Below are positions 38,601-46,157 of a DNA stretch of 64,000 bases, in pieces. Each line of letters begins with the position of its first letter. The stretch's first letter is position 1. The notes below the pieces were generated by a model that was given only the letters and a program-made list of their open reading frames with translations, was not told the origin of the DNA and made no database searches. The translations under genes and the position numbers were made by a program. The stretch is from the NCBI GenBank assembly GCA_019638255.1, contig JAHBUD010000001.1, positions 1,302,001 through 1,366,000 on the forward strand, written 5' to 3'. This stretch comes from Cyclobacteriaceae bacterium. GTDB lineage: Bacteria; Bacteroidota; Bacteroidia; Cytophagales; Cyclobacteriaceae.

Positions 38601-39416
38601 AACATTTTGATTTACGCGCACTACCGCATTTTCAATATCTTCCAGTTTCTTCACATAGCCCAGTCCGCGGATCAGGTATTCCACGCGGTTGATTTCAACG
38701 GTGTTGGCGCCCACATCGCGGTTGCTGTTACGAAGCGCCTGCATCACTTCCATCATGGAAATGTTCCAGGTCTTCATGGCTACCGGATCAAGATCAACCT
38801 GGTACTCTTTTATATAACCACCCACACTGGCCACTTCGGCTACACCTTCTGCACCGGTAAGCGCATAGCGTACCTGAAAATCCTGGATGGTTCGCAGTTC
38901 ATGCAAATCCCATCCACCGGCCGGGTTTCCGTTTTCATCGCGGCCTTCCAGGGTGTACCAATACACCTGACCTAACGCAGTCGCATCAGGTCCCAGTTTG
39001 GGTTGCACTTCTTCCGGTAATAATCCGGAAGGAAGTGCGCTTAGCTTTTCCAGAATGCGCGAACGGCTCCAGTAGTATTCAACTTCATCATCAAAAATGA
39101 TGTAGATGGACGAGAAGCCGAACATGGATGTGCTGCGGATGGCTTTTACACCAGGCATGCCCAACAAAGCTGTTGTAAGCGGATAGGTGATTTGATCTTC
39201 TACGTCCTGCGGTGAGCGGCCCATCCATTCGGTGAAAACAATTTGTTGATTTTCTCCGATGTCGGGAATGGCATCAACCGGTACCGGATCTTGCGGAAGA
39301 AAACCAATGTTCCAGTTGAACGGGGCAGTAACCAATCCCCCGCCAACGATGGCCAGGAGCACGAGTACGGTTACGAGTTTTTGTTCGAGAAAAAATTTTA
39401 TTATGCGATTAATCAT
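35655..39416 (-). CDS. cusA: CusA/CzcA-type heavy-metal RND efflux pump
   Basis: 1253 residues; a proton-driven inner-membrane pump for monovalent copper or silver. The N-terminus (VDAIPDIGENQQIVFTEWMG, then SPQDVEDQITYPLTTALLGM) is the HME-RND signature; TM4 with GIAIAIGTMVDLGIILNENV holds the acidic proton-relay region; the C-terminus has FGIATDDGVVIGTYL. It is about 200 residues longer than E. coli CusA because of extra hydrophobic segments after TM6 (LLALAGLYVAIAYLPWAGIA, FIFILLIIGLVLGGFSIFI) and an insert in the second periplasmic loop near DVNGRKLRFQVDDDGTF. No frameshift seen. Confidence 0.95.
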   Translation of the reverse strand: MINRIIKFFLEQKLVTVLVLLAIVGGGLVTAPFNWNIGFLPQDPVPVDAIPDIGENQQIVFTEWMGRSPQDVEDQITYPLTTALLGMPGVKAIRSTSMFGFSSIYIIFDDEVEYYWSRSRILEKLSALPSGLLPEEVQPKLGPDATALGQVYWYTLEGRDENGNPAGGWDLHELRTIQDFQVRYALTGAEGVAEVASVGGYIKEYQVDLDPVAMKTWNISMMEVMQALRNSNRDVGANTVEINRVEYLIRGLGYVKKLEDIENAVVRVNQNVPVRIKDIARVTIGPADRSMLGILDKSGAEAVGGVVVARYGDNPLAVINNVKEKINEISQGLPSKKLDDGRTSKVTIVPFYDRTQLIYETLGTLNDAITLQILITIIVIIVMVYNLRASFLISALLPLAVLMCFIFMKYFHVDANIVALSGIAIAIGTMVDLGIILNENVLKHLEEAPKEQSLLTTVYNAVSEVSSAIITAVSTTIVSFLPVFTLQAAEGKLFGPLAYTKTFALVAALIFTLIIMPAFSHWVFGWKTSTGKFRLIGNGLLALAGLYVAIAYLPWAGIALMMFAINNLLDHVYPEKYSRYHETITVAISVAAVSWLLATTWLPLGVHNSIILNFIFILLIIGLVLGGFSIFIRFYPRILTWCLNNKVKFLLIPAFIMLLGLNIMLGFSKVFGFVEKGFDAIGWNIRTTSVWSSLSHTFPGMGKEFMPSLDEGAFLLMPTSMPHAGVEANKQVLQQLDMLVTAIPEVEMVVGKAGRAETALDPAPMSMYENVILYKSEYITDVNGRKLRFQVDDDGTFIRDEKGNLIEDNSGEYFRQWRDHIKNPNDIWDEIVKVANIPGVTSAPKLQPIETRLVMLQTGMRAPMGLKVYGPDLKTIESFSLELEKQLKEVPSVKPEAVYADRSLGKPYMEIDLDRKAMARYGLNVVDVQEYIEVALGGMGMTTTVEGRERYSIRARYAREWRSDPESISKIFIATPTGAQIPLSEIANIVYRPGPMMIRGEDSFLVGYVLLDKKDGYAEVSVVEEAQRFLNEKIKAGELIVPAGVSYKFSGSYENQLRAEKRLSIVIPLSLMVIFLILYFQFRSVATSLFIFSAIAMTFAGGFMMLWLYGQDWFMDFSFLGTNFRELFQMRTFNLSVAVWVGFIALFGIATDDGVVIGTYLTQSLQKHKPENVAEVRKAVLEAGMRRVRPCLMTTATTLLALLPVLTSSGRGSDIMIPMAIPTFGGMVVALITLFIVPVLYSWNEERKIKTDN

Positions 39417-39494
39417 AGTTCTGTTCTGTTGACTTCCTGAAAATGGAAACGAGAAGACACACCCATCTCATGAATGAGAAAGGCAGAACAGCGA

Positions 39495-39902
39495 TCAGAT
39501 TAAGAAAGATTGAATCGAAACGAGAATATCATTTCCCGTAAGTGCCGGAGGATGATCAGAAAAATACGAGACAGGATTTAGTTCAACGGTTGGGATGATT
39601 TCAGATAGAAATACCGTGTGATGAGTAATTGGAGAAGAGGAAATATCGGTAAGCGAAACAACTGTTGCATTTGCTTTTAGATCCTGCGATTGATGAGTAA
39701 TCTGTTCATCGTCACAGCACCCTTCCATGGCTTTGCGGTGGCAAGGTGGCAGTTGATTGTGTCCACATCCATCGGCATCATTCAAAAATGCAACGGCTTT
39801 AACAGTACCACCACAGTAGTGCACGCCCACATAAAAACTACTCGAAGCCAACAGCACGAGTGCAGCCAGCAGGATGGAAGATATGGTGCGGAACATGTTC
39901 AT
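39495..39902 (-). CDS. HYC_CC_PP family protein
   Basis: 135 residues with an N-terminal signal or anchor (about 5-28). The three signature elements are seen in order: HYCGG (28-32), the CHRKAMEGCCDD cysteine pair, and the Pro-Pro of DHPPAL near the C-terminus. The family is typically found with copper efflux genes in Bacteroidota; the Cys/His content fits metal binding in the periplasm. It lies 78 nt upstream of cusA on the same strand. Confidence 0.88.
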   Translation of the reverse strand: MNMFRTISSILLAALVLLASSSFYVGVHYCGGTVKAVAFLNDADGCGHNQLPPCHRKAMEGCCDDEQITHQSQDLKANATVVSLTDISSSPITHHTVFLSEIIPTVELNPVSYFSDHPPALTGNDILVSIQSFLI

Positions 39903-40002
39903 GGGTAAGCAAATGTACGGATTTAAGCTGTTTTGGATTTATAAAATTATGGGAGAGGCTTATAGAATTGTCAAAAATCACTTTTTTGGTGCGTGGAGGG
40001 CT

Positions 40003-40038
40003 TTTTATAAAGAAGCCCCAGGCTTTTTGCCTGAGGCT
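40003..40038 (-). terminator. Probable terminator after the HMA genes
   Basis: On the minus strand a 10-bp stem AGCCTCAGGC / GCCTGGGGCT (one G-U pair, A5 loop; 40038-40014) is followed by TCTTTATAAAAA. The U-tract is weak. It lies 24 nt downstream of the first HMA gene's stop. Confidence 0.65.
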
Positions 40039-40062
40039 ATCTACCTCATGTTTCCGGTCTGA

Positions 40063-40269
40063 TTAAATCTTTTCAGCGTTGTAGCCGGCCTTCTCCACCG
40101 CTTCTTTTGCTTTGGCGACATCCGTTTCACCTGCGATCGTCAGGATCTTGGCGGGTGTGTTAAGATCAACTTCCCACTTGCCTTCGCCAATGGCTTCATT
40201 TAAATGCGGAGTAACAGTGGCAATGCAGCCGGAACATTTGATGTTGGTTTTGAATTTTATCGTTTCCAT
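40063..40269 (-). CDS. Heavy-metal-associated (HMA) domain protein, CopZ-like
   Basis: 68 residues, a single ferredoxin-like HMA domain with the metal-binding C12-S-G-C15 in FKTNIKCSGCIATVTPHLNE. Such free domains shuttle Cu(I) to pumps. It lies 24 nt downstream of a second HMA gene and upstream of the cus cluster on the same strand, which supports a cytoplasmic copper chaperone. Confidence 0.88.
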   Translation of the reverse strand: METIKFKTNIKCSGCIATVTPHLNEAIGEGKWEVDLNTPAKILTIAGETDVAKAKEAVEKAGYNAEKI

Positions 40270-40293
40270 CGTAAGACTAGTTTAATTCTTGGT

Positions 40294-40494
40294 TTATTTA
40301 TTGGCTACTGTGTAACCTGCTTTTTCAATGGCATCTAGTACAGAAACTTTTGTGGCGCCTGAAAGTTCAATTTGTGCCTCACCGGGGGTAACTTTTTTTA
40401 AAGATACTCCAGTCATATCTTTTAGCGTACTGCTTACCACCATCATGCAATGCGGGCTTTTCATATTTGGGATAGTTAACGTTATTGTTTCCAT
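40294..40494 (-). CDS. HMA-like domain protein lacking the first metal-binding Cys
   Basis: 66 residues with clear HMA fold signs (METITLTIPNM, DAIEKAGYTVANK). The motif reads M11-K-S13-P-H15-C16-M-M: the first Cys of CxxC is Ser, while C16 remains and is joined by H15 and two Met. It may bind metal with a different set of ligands or have lost binding. It probably forms an operon with the canonical HMA gene 24 nt downstream. Confidence 0.85.
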   Translation of the reverse strand: METITLTIPNMKSPHCMMVVSSTLKDMTGVSLKKVTPGEAQIELSGATKVSVLDAIEKAGYTVANK

Positions 40495-40598
40495 AGTTAT
40501 AAATTTTAAAACTACTTTACTAAACGTAGCATGACCGTGTTTGATTTGTACAATTTATCTTACGATTTATAAGATTTCTTGCAAATCCTTTCCGGATT

Positions 40599-40691
40599 CT
40601 ATAATACGATAAGCGCGCACAAGGTTGCCACCAGAATGCCGGTTAGTAATAGAAGCAATCGGGAGTTGATTTGGAAAAGTGTACGCTCCAT
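40599..40691 (-). CDS. Possible 30-residue membrane peptide
   Basis: An ATG-initiated minus-strand frame of 30 codons encodes a polar start (MERTLFQINSR) and one hydrophobic helix (LLLLLTGILVATLCALIVL) to the stop. It is the only coding-like feature in the 292 nt between the HMA pair and the permease genes. Such a small ORF could arise by chance. Confidence 0.3.
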   Translation of the reverse strand: MERTLFQINSRLLLLLTGILVATLCALIVL

Positions 40692-40786
40692 TCAATTTGT
40701 GTTTTATTCATAGTTTCGTTGCAACTTTTCACTGTTGTTGTATACGTTACCTGTCTACGGTTTTCCAGTTACGGTGCTTGTTAATT

Positions 40787-43399
40787 TTATTCAGACCTTA
40801 GGCTCTTCACCGGGTTCATCATCGCTGCTTTAATGGCCTGGAAACTCACGGTAAGGAGCGTAATGAGCAATGCACCGGAGCCTGCCGCAACAAAAATGCT
40901 CCATGAAATAGTAGTGCGGTATTCATACTGAAGCAGCCACTTGTTCATAGAAGAGAACGCAAGAGGAATGGCAATCACACACGAAATGAGGATCAGTACC
41001 ACAAAGTCTTTGGATTGCATTTGCCAAAGGTGCGCAACGGAAGCGCCTAAAACTTTACGGATGCCGATTTCTTTGGTGCGTTGTTCGGCCACAAATGATG
41101 CGAGACCGATAAGTCCAAGACAGCTAATCAGGGTTGCTAACCCCGCAAAAATGTAAGTGAGTTTGCTGATACGTTCTTCCAGTTCAAATTTTCTAGCATA
41201 AACCCCATCAATAAAGCGAAAGTCGAATGGAACAGATGGTGCAAATTTTTTTATAATCGCTTCCACGTTAGCCAATGACTCCTGTGCACCTTGGTCTGGA
41301 TTGAGCCTGATGTTGATCCAATTGGCTTGTTGATGTTTGCCATCCAGCAAATAGATATGGGGCCGCACTGGCCGATAGGGTGACTCAACCACAACATCTT
41401 TAACAACCCCAATAACATGGAGTGGTTTTTTACCCCAGGTCATCTCCAGTCCGATGGGGTCTGAAATATTCATAAACTTTACGGCCGCTTCATTCAATAC
41501 AACAGCGCTTGAATCCGATAAATAATCTCTTGAGAAATCTCGTCCATGAACTACCTTCCAATTCAGAACCTTACCATATTCATGCGTAACGGAAATTCGG
41601 GCAAAGTCTGACGATTGCAACTGCGGATCTTTACCTGGCCAGTTAAAGCCGCCACTGTTATTCCACACTTGAGTGAGCGGGCTTGAAGATTCCGCAACGT
41701 CTACAATTGCTCCTGTGTTCAATAGTTCTGTGCGGAGGGCATCGTATTTTCCTTGAAAATCCGCTGTCCTGATTTGCAAGGTGATTAGCCCTTCTTGGTT
41801 ATATCCAATGGGTCTGTTTTTGGTAAACTGAATTTGCTCGTATATGATAAGGGTACCGATTACAAGCACGATGGATACAGTGAACTGCACAACAACCAGC
41901 ACCTTTCTTGGAATGGACGTTGCCTTGCCGGTTTTGAATGAACTTTTCAATGTCTGTACCGGCCGGAAAGACGAAAGGAAGAATGCCGGATAGGATCCAG
42001 CCAGCACACTGGTGAACAGAACAAATGCAACACAGGTTGCCCAAAGCAATGGGTTGCTCCAGGGGATGAGTATTTGTTTGTCGGCCAATATGTTGAACCA
42101 TTGCAACGATGCGGTTGTTATTGCCAACGCAATTACAAAGGCTAACAGTACTACAAGAAATGACTCACTCAAGAACTGATTGATCAATTGACTTCGTACG
42201 GAACCAATGGTCATGCGAATGCCTACTTCTTTTGCCCGCTTTTCAGACCGTGCCGTGCTCAGGTTCATGAAGTTGATGCACGCCAACAGTAACACAAACA
42301 CGCCAATAATGCCAAACATCCACACCAATTGAATCTGGCCACCCGCCTTTACTCCGTTTTCCCAACTCGAACGCAACCTCCAATCGCGCATGGCGTGTAG
42401 GAATATAGCAGGTTTAAAAACGCTGTCTTTAGAGTGAATGGCACGCACCCGTCTGATTTTTTGTGATACCCAATCCATATCTGTTTGAGGTGCGATCTGG
42501 ACAAGCATTTGAAAGGAGTTATCGTCCCAACGATTTTCAGCACGCTGCATCCATTCTTGCGAAGAGGCATAGAGTTCCCAACTCGCAATAAAGTCTAATC
42601 GCTGCAGGTGTGAATTATAGGGGAGGTCTTCATAGACACCGGCAACTTTCACATCGAGCTCATTGTTGATGCGAAGCGTTTGATTAATCGGATCAGCATC
42701 TCCAAACAATGATTTCGCGGTTGAGACTGAAAGAAGAATAGAGCTTGGGTCATTTAGTGCCTGGCGTGTTCCATTTATCATGCGCAATGAAAACATGGCA
42801 GGGAATTCAGGCTGCACAAAATTTCCTGATTTCGAAACGCTATGGTCACCAATTGATAAGATGTGTTCATCCGTCCAGGTTGACATGGAAATCATTTCAA
42901 AATCGTTTGCGTAATCGCTACGCAGGGCTTTCTCCAGCGGCCGGGGTATGGCATAATCCGTTAACACCTTGCCATCAACGGTTTGATGTTGCAACACTTG
43001 AGCCAGACGTGAATAGTTTTCGTGGTAGGAGTTGAACGTGAGCTCATCCCAAACCCATAAACCAATTAGCATGGCAACGCTCATGCCTACGGCTAACCCA
43101 CCAACATTGATTAGACTGTAACCCTTCGAGCGAAGAAGATACCGCCATCCAATGATAAAATAACTTTTGTACATACCATATGTGTTTAATCTTTCCGTTC
43201 CTTTACTTGGTTTGATAATTCCTGGCCTGAAGAGCAGCAGTACATCAATAATGAATTTTATGTCCGCTTTTCGTTTCCCAAACTCTTTCACTCGTCTCTC
43301 ATACACTTCCATCAAATCTCCTTCTATATAATCCTGCAACTTCGGGTGGCAGTACCAGCGGAAGAAGCGAAGGGGGAGTTTGGGAGGGTAGTGAGTCAT
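40787..43399 (-). CDS. ABC transporter permease with permease-prefix domain (FtsX/MacB type), copy 1
   Basis: 870 residues. The N-terminal about 75 residues (LPLRFFRWYCHPKLQDYIEG and on) are permease prefix domain 2; then two MacB/FtsX units, each with a periplasmic MacB_PCD part and membrane helices (first unit TM near 95-115 and 370-480; last unit about 755-865, with RTKEIGIRKVLGASVAHLWQ). No ATPase gene lies nearby. Such proteins pair with PadR regulators in Cytophagales; substrate unknown. It is the 3'-most of three tandem paralogues; its last 95 residues are almost identical to those of copy 2. Confidence 0.9.
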   Translation of the reverse strand: MTHYPPKLPLRFFRWYCHPKLQDYIEGDLMEVYERRVKEFGKRKADIKFIIDVLLLFRPGIIKPSKGTERLNTYGMYKSYFIIGWRYLLRSKGYSLINVGGLAVGMSVAMLIGLWVWDELTFNSYHENYSRLAQVLQHQTVDGKVLTDYAIPRPLEKALRSDYANDFEMISMSTWTDEHILSIGDHSVSKSGNFVQPEFPAMFSLRMINGTRQALNDPSSILLSVSTAKSLFGDADPINQTLRINNELDVKVAGVYEDLPYNSHLQRLDFIASWELYASSQEWMQRAENRWDDNSFQMLVQIAPQTDMDWVSQKIRRVRAIHSKDSVFKPAIFLHAMRDWRLRSSWENGVKAGGQIQLVWMFGIIGVFVLLLACINFMNLSTARSEKRAKEVGIRMTIGSVRSQLINQFLSESFLVVLLAFVIALAITTASLQWFNILADKQILIPWSNPLLWATCVAFVLFTSVLAGSYPAFFLSSFRPVQTLKSSFKTGKATSIPRKVLVVVQFTVSIVLVIGTLIIYEQIQFTKNRPIGYNQEGLITLQIRTADFQGKYDALRTELLNTGAIVDVAESSSPLTQVWNNSGGFNWPGKDPQLQSSDFARISVTHEYGKVLNWKVVHGRDFSRDYLSDSSAVVLNEAAVKFMNISDPIGLEMTWGKKPLHVIGVVKDVVVESPYRPVRPHIYLLDGKHQQANWINIRLNPDQGAQESLANVEAIIKKFAPSVPFDFRFIDGVYARKFELEERISKLTYIFAGLATLISCLGLIGLASFVAEQRTKEIGIRKVLGASVAHLWQMQSKDFVVLILISCVIAIPLAFSSMNKWLLQYEYRTTISWSIFVAAGSGALLITLLTVSFQAIKAAMMNPVKSLRSE

Positions 43400-43473
43400 T
43401 GTATTGTGAAAATCACTTTAAGATGTGTTTACCAATCGTGTATTAAGTTTTGTCCTTCCCAGGTTCACTTGAT
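43400..43473. repeat. 74-bp intergenic repeat, copy A
   Basis: The spacer between permease copies 1 and 2 is base-for-base the same as 46084-46157, and the gene ends on both sides are also nearly identical. It may carry the start signals of the downstream copy. Confidence 0.85.
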
Positions 43474-46083
43474 TCATTCAGACCTTAGACTCTTCACCGG
43501 GTTCATCATCGCTGCTTTAATGGCCTGGAAACTCACGGTGATGAGCGTAATGAGCAATGCACCGGAGCCTGCCGCAACAAAAATGCTCCATGAAATAGTA
43601 GTGCGGTATTCATACTGAAGCAGCCACTTGTTCATAAAAGAGAACGCAATGGGGATGGCTATCACACACGATATGAAGATCAGTACCACAAAGTCCTTGG
43701 ATTGCATTTGCCACAGGTGCGCAACGGAAGCACCTAACACTTTACGGATGCCGATTTCTTTGGTGCGCTGCTCAGCCGTAAATGCAGCCAGACCGAACAA
43801 CCCCAGGCAACTGATGAAAATCGCAAGTATGGCAAAGAAGCCAGCGAGCGTGCCGATGCGCTCCTCGTTCGAAAATTTGGCAGCGAATTCTTCATCGGCA
43901 AATTGATATTCAAAAGGAATAGCTGGATGATGTTTTTTGAAAACCGATTCTATTTCGGCTACTGCTTTACCGGCACTCACGTGTGGATCTATCTTAATAT
44001 TAATAAATGCGGTTCTGTTAAATGCATCAATATAAAAGATTGTCTGTCTTACGGGTTGATATAGTGATTGCGTCACGATATCTTCTACCACACCGATGAT
44101 GGTGTACGTTCCGCCAAAAGCTCTGACCGTTTCGCCTATTGGATTTTCCAGCCCCATGTATTTTACCGCGGTCTCATTGAGGATAAAGCCCTGGGAGTCG
44201 GTAGCAAAGTCCCTGGAAAAATCACGTCCTTCCTTGATTTTCCAACCCACTGTTTTTCCAAATTCATGACTGACACCCCCTGTTACTATTTCGTCTTGCA
44301 TAGTTGGATCTTTTCCTCTCCATTCAAATCCACTGTTGGTTACGCCTGTGTTGATGATGGTACTTTCCGATAAAGCCGCTTCCACGATGACTCCGGAAGC
44401 CAGTAAGTCATTCCTCAATGCCTCAAAATGATCGCGCATTTCCCCGGTCTTCATAGGAATAAAGACAAGGCCATTCCGGTCGTAGCCTATCGGCCTGTTT
44501 TTGGCATGTTGGATCTGCTGGAAAACAACAAGGGTCCCTATGATCAATGTTATCGAAACAGTGAACTGTACCACTACCAGAACTTTGCGTGGTGTTGAAG
44601 CGAAACGACCAACCCGGAAAATGCCTTTCAGTACGTTGATAGGTCTGAATCCAGACAAATAGAAGGCAGGATAACTTCCGGCAACTAATCCTGTAAAAAA
44701 TGCAAACCCAATTCCGGCCGACCAAAACAATGGGGATGTCCACAAAACTGTGATTTGTTTATCCGCCACTTCATTAAACCAAGGCAGCGCAAGTTGGACC
44801 AGGAGGATGGATAGGACAAAAGCTACGGCTGACACTAAAAAGGATTCACTAAAAAACTGACTGATAAGCTGTGTTCTGGCAGAACCTACCACTTTACGGA
44901 TTCCCACTTCTTTGGCTCGCTTTTCGGAACGTGCTGTACTCAAATTCATAAAGTTTATGCAAGCCAGCAGCAAAACAAAAATACCAATGATACCAAACAA
45001 CCAAACGAATGTGATCCTTCCCCCTACATTTACACCATTCTTAAATTCTGAGTGCAAATGCCATTTCGCCATCGGATGGAGGAACAGCTCAGGGTTAAAT
45101 CTTTTGCCCTCTTCATCACTAACATTAAGTTTTTTGACATCCTTTATGGCCGAAGAAACCAAATCCATGTCCACATTGTCAGCAACCTGTACAAATGCCT
45201 GAAACCAACTGTTGCCCCAACCCACTCTTTCTTCCAGGTTTTCGTTTTTTACCATTAAATCCCAGGGTGCAATAAAGTGAAGGTCTTTAAACGAAGAATT
45301 ATGAGGCAGATCTTTATAAACTCCCGTTACTTTCACTTCCATCTTATTATCCATCATTAAGACTTCACCAACAGGATCGGATTCTCCAAAAATAGATTTT
45401 GAGGCCGATGCTGAAAGCAGGATCGTGTGCGGATCTTTTAATCCATCGCGGCTCCCCTTGAGCATGGTCAGTGCTAGCATTTCGGGAGCCCCTGGTTCCA
45501 TATAATTGCCGGACTTGGTAAGCACCTTTTCACCAAAAGCAAGTATGGGATTTCTTGTAGACGAGGATAAAACGATATGCTTGAAACTGCTTCCGAAATT
45601 ATTTCGAAGTGCGGGAGCCAATTGCATCGCCTGGCGTTGCCAGGTCACCACCTCCCCATCAAACGTCTGGTTTTGCATCACCCGTGCAATGCGGTCATAA
45701 TGTTCAAAGTTTTTATTGTAAGAAAGTTCGTCATATACCCACAAGCCAATCAGGATGGCCACTGCCATACCTAAGGCAAGTCCACCAATGTTGATAAGTG
45801 AATAGCCTTTATTCTTTACAAGATTCCGCCATCCGATTTTAAAGTAACTCTTATACATACCGTACGTGTTTAAATTTTGAGAGCCTTCTATTGGTTTAAT
45901 GATACCGGGTCTGAAAAGCAACATCACATCGATGATGAATCTCAAATCTGCTCTTCGTTTCCCAGATTCTTTCAATCTTCTCTCATACACCTCCAACAAA
46001 TCGCCCTCTATATAATCCTGCAACTTCGGGTGGCAGTACCACCGGAAGAAGCGGAGGGGGAGTTTGGGTGGGTAGTGAGTCAT
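43474..46083 (-). CDS. ABC transporter permease with permease-prefix domain, copy 2
   Basis: 869 residues, same layout as its neighbours: prefix domain (1-75), then two FtsX/MacB units. The start (first 37 residues, to LMEVYERR or LLEVYERR) and the end (from RTKEIGIRKVLGASV on) are almost identical to copy 1, while the periplasmic parts differ strongly, e.g. in the region after SYPAFYLSGFRPINVLKG. The pattern suggests duplication with later divergence of the periplasmic domains, or gene conversion of the ends. Confidence 0.9.
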   Translation of the reverse strand: MTHYPPKLPLRFFRWYCHPKLQDYIEGDLLEVYERRLKESGKRRADLRFIIDVMLLFRPGIIKPIEGSQNLNTYGMYKSYFKIGWRNLVKNKGYSLINIGGLALGMAVAILIGLWVYDELSYNKNFEHYDRIARVMQNQTFDGEVVTWQRQAMQLAPALRNNFGSSFKHIVLSSSTRNPILAFGEKVLTKSGNYMEPGAPEMLALTMLKGSRDGLKDPHTILLSASASKSIFGESDPVGEVLMMDNKMEVKVTGVYKDLPHNSSFKDLHFIAPWDLMVKNENLEERVGWGNSWFQAFVQVADNVDMDLVSSAIKDVKKLNVSDEEGKRFNPELFLHPMAKWHLHSEFKNGVNVGGRITFVWLFGIIGIFVLLLACINFMNLSTARSEKRAKEVGIRKVVGSARTQLISQFFSESFLVSAVAFVLSILLVQLALPWFNEVADKQITVLWTSPLFWSAGIGFAFFTGLVAGSYPAFYLSGFRPINVLKGIFRVGRFASTPRKVLVVVQFTVSITLIIGTLVVFQQIQHAKNRPIGYDRNGLVFIPMKTGEMRDHFEALRNDLLASGVIVEAALSESTIINTGVTNSGFEWRGKDPTMQDEIVTGGVSHEFGKTVGWKIKEGRDFSRDFATDSQGFILNETAVKYMGLENPIGETVRAFGGTYTIIGVVEDIVTQSLYQPVRQTIFYIDAFNRTAFINIKIDPHVSAGKAVAEIESVFKKHHPAIPFEYQFADEEFAAKFSNEERIGTLAGFFAILAIFISCLGLFGLAAFTAEQRTKEIGIRKVLGASVAHLWQMQSKDFVVLIFISCVIAIPIAFSFMNKWLLQYEYRTTISWSIFVAAGSGALLITLITVSFQAIKAAMMNPVKSLRSE

Positions 46084-46157
46084 TGTATTGTGAAAATCAC
46101 TTTAAGATGTGTTTACCAATCGTGTATTAAGTTTTGTCCTTCCCAGGTTCACTTGAT
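46084..46157. repeat. 74-bp intergenic repeat, copy B
   Basis: Identical to 43400-43473. It lies between permease copies 2 and 3. The region before copy 3 (48765 onward) does not carry it. Confidence 0.85.
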
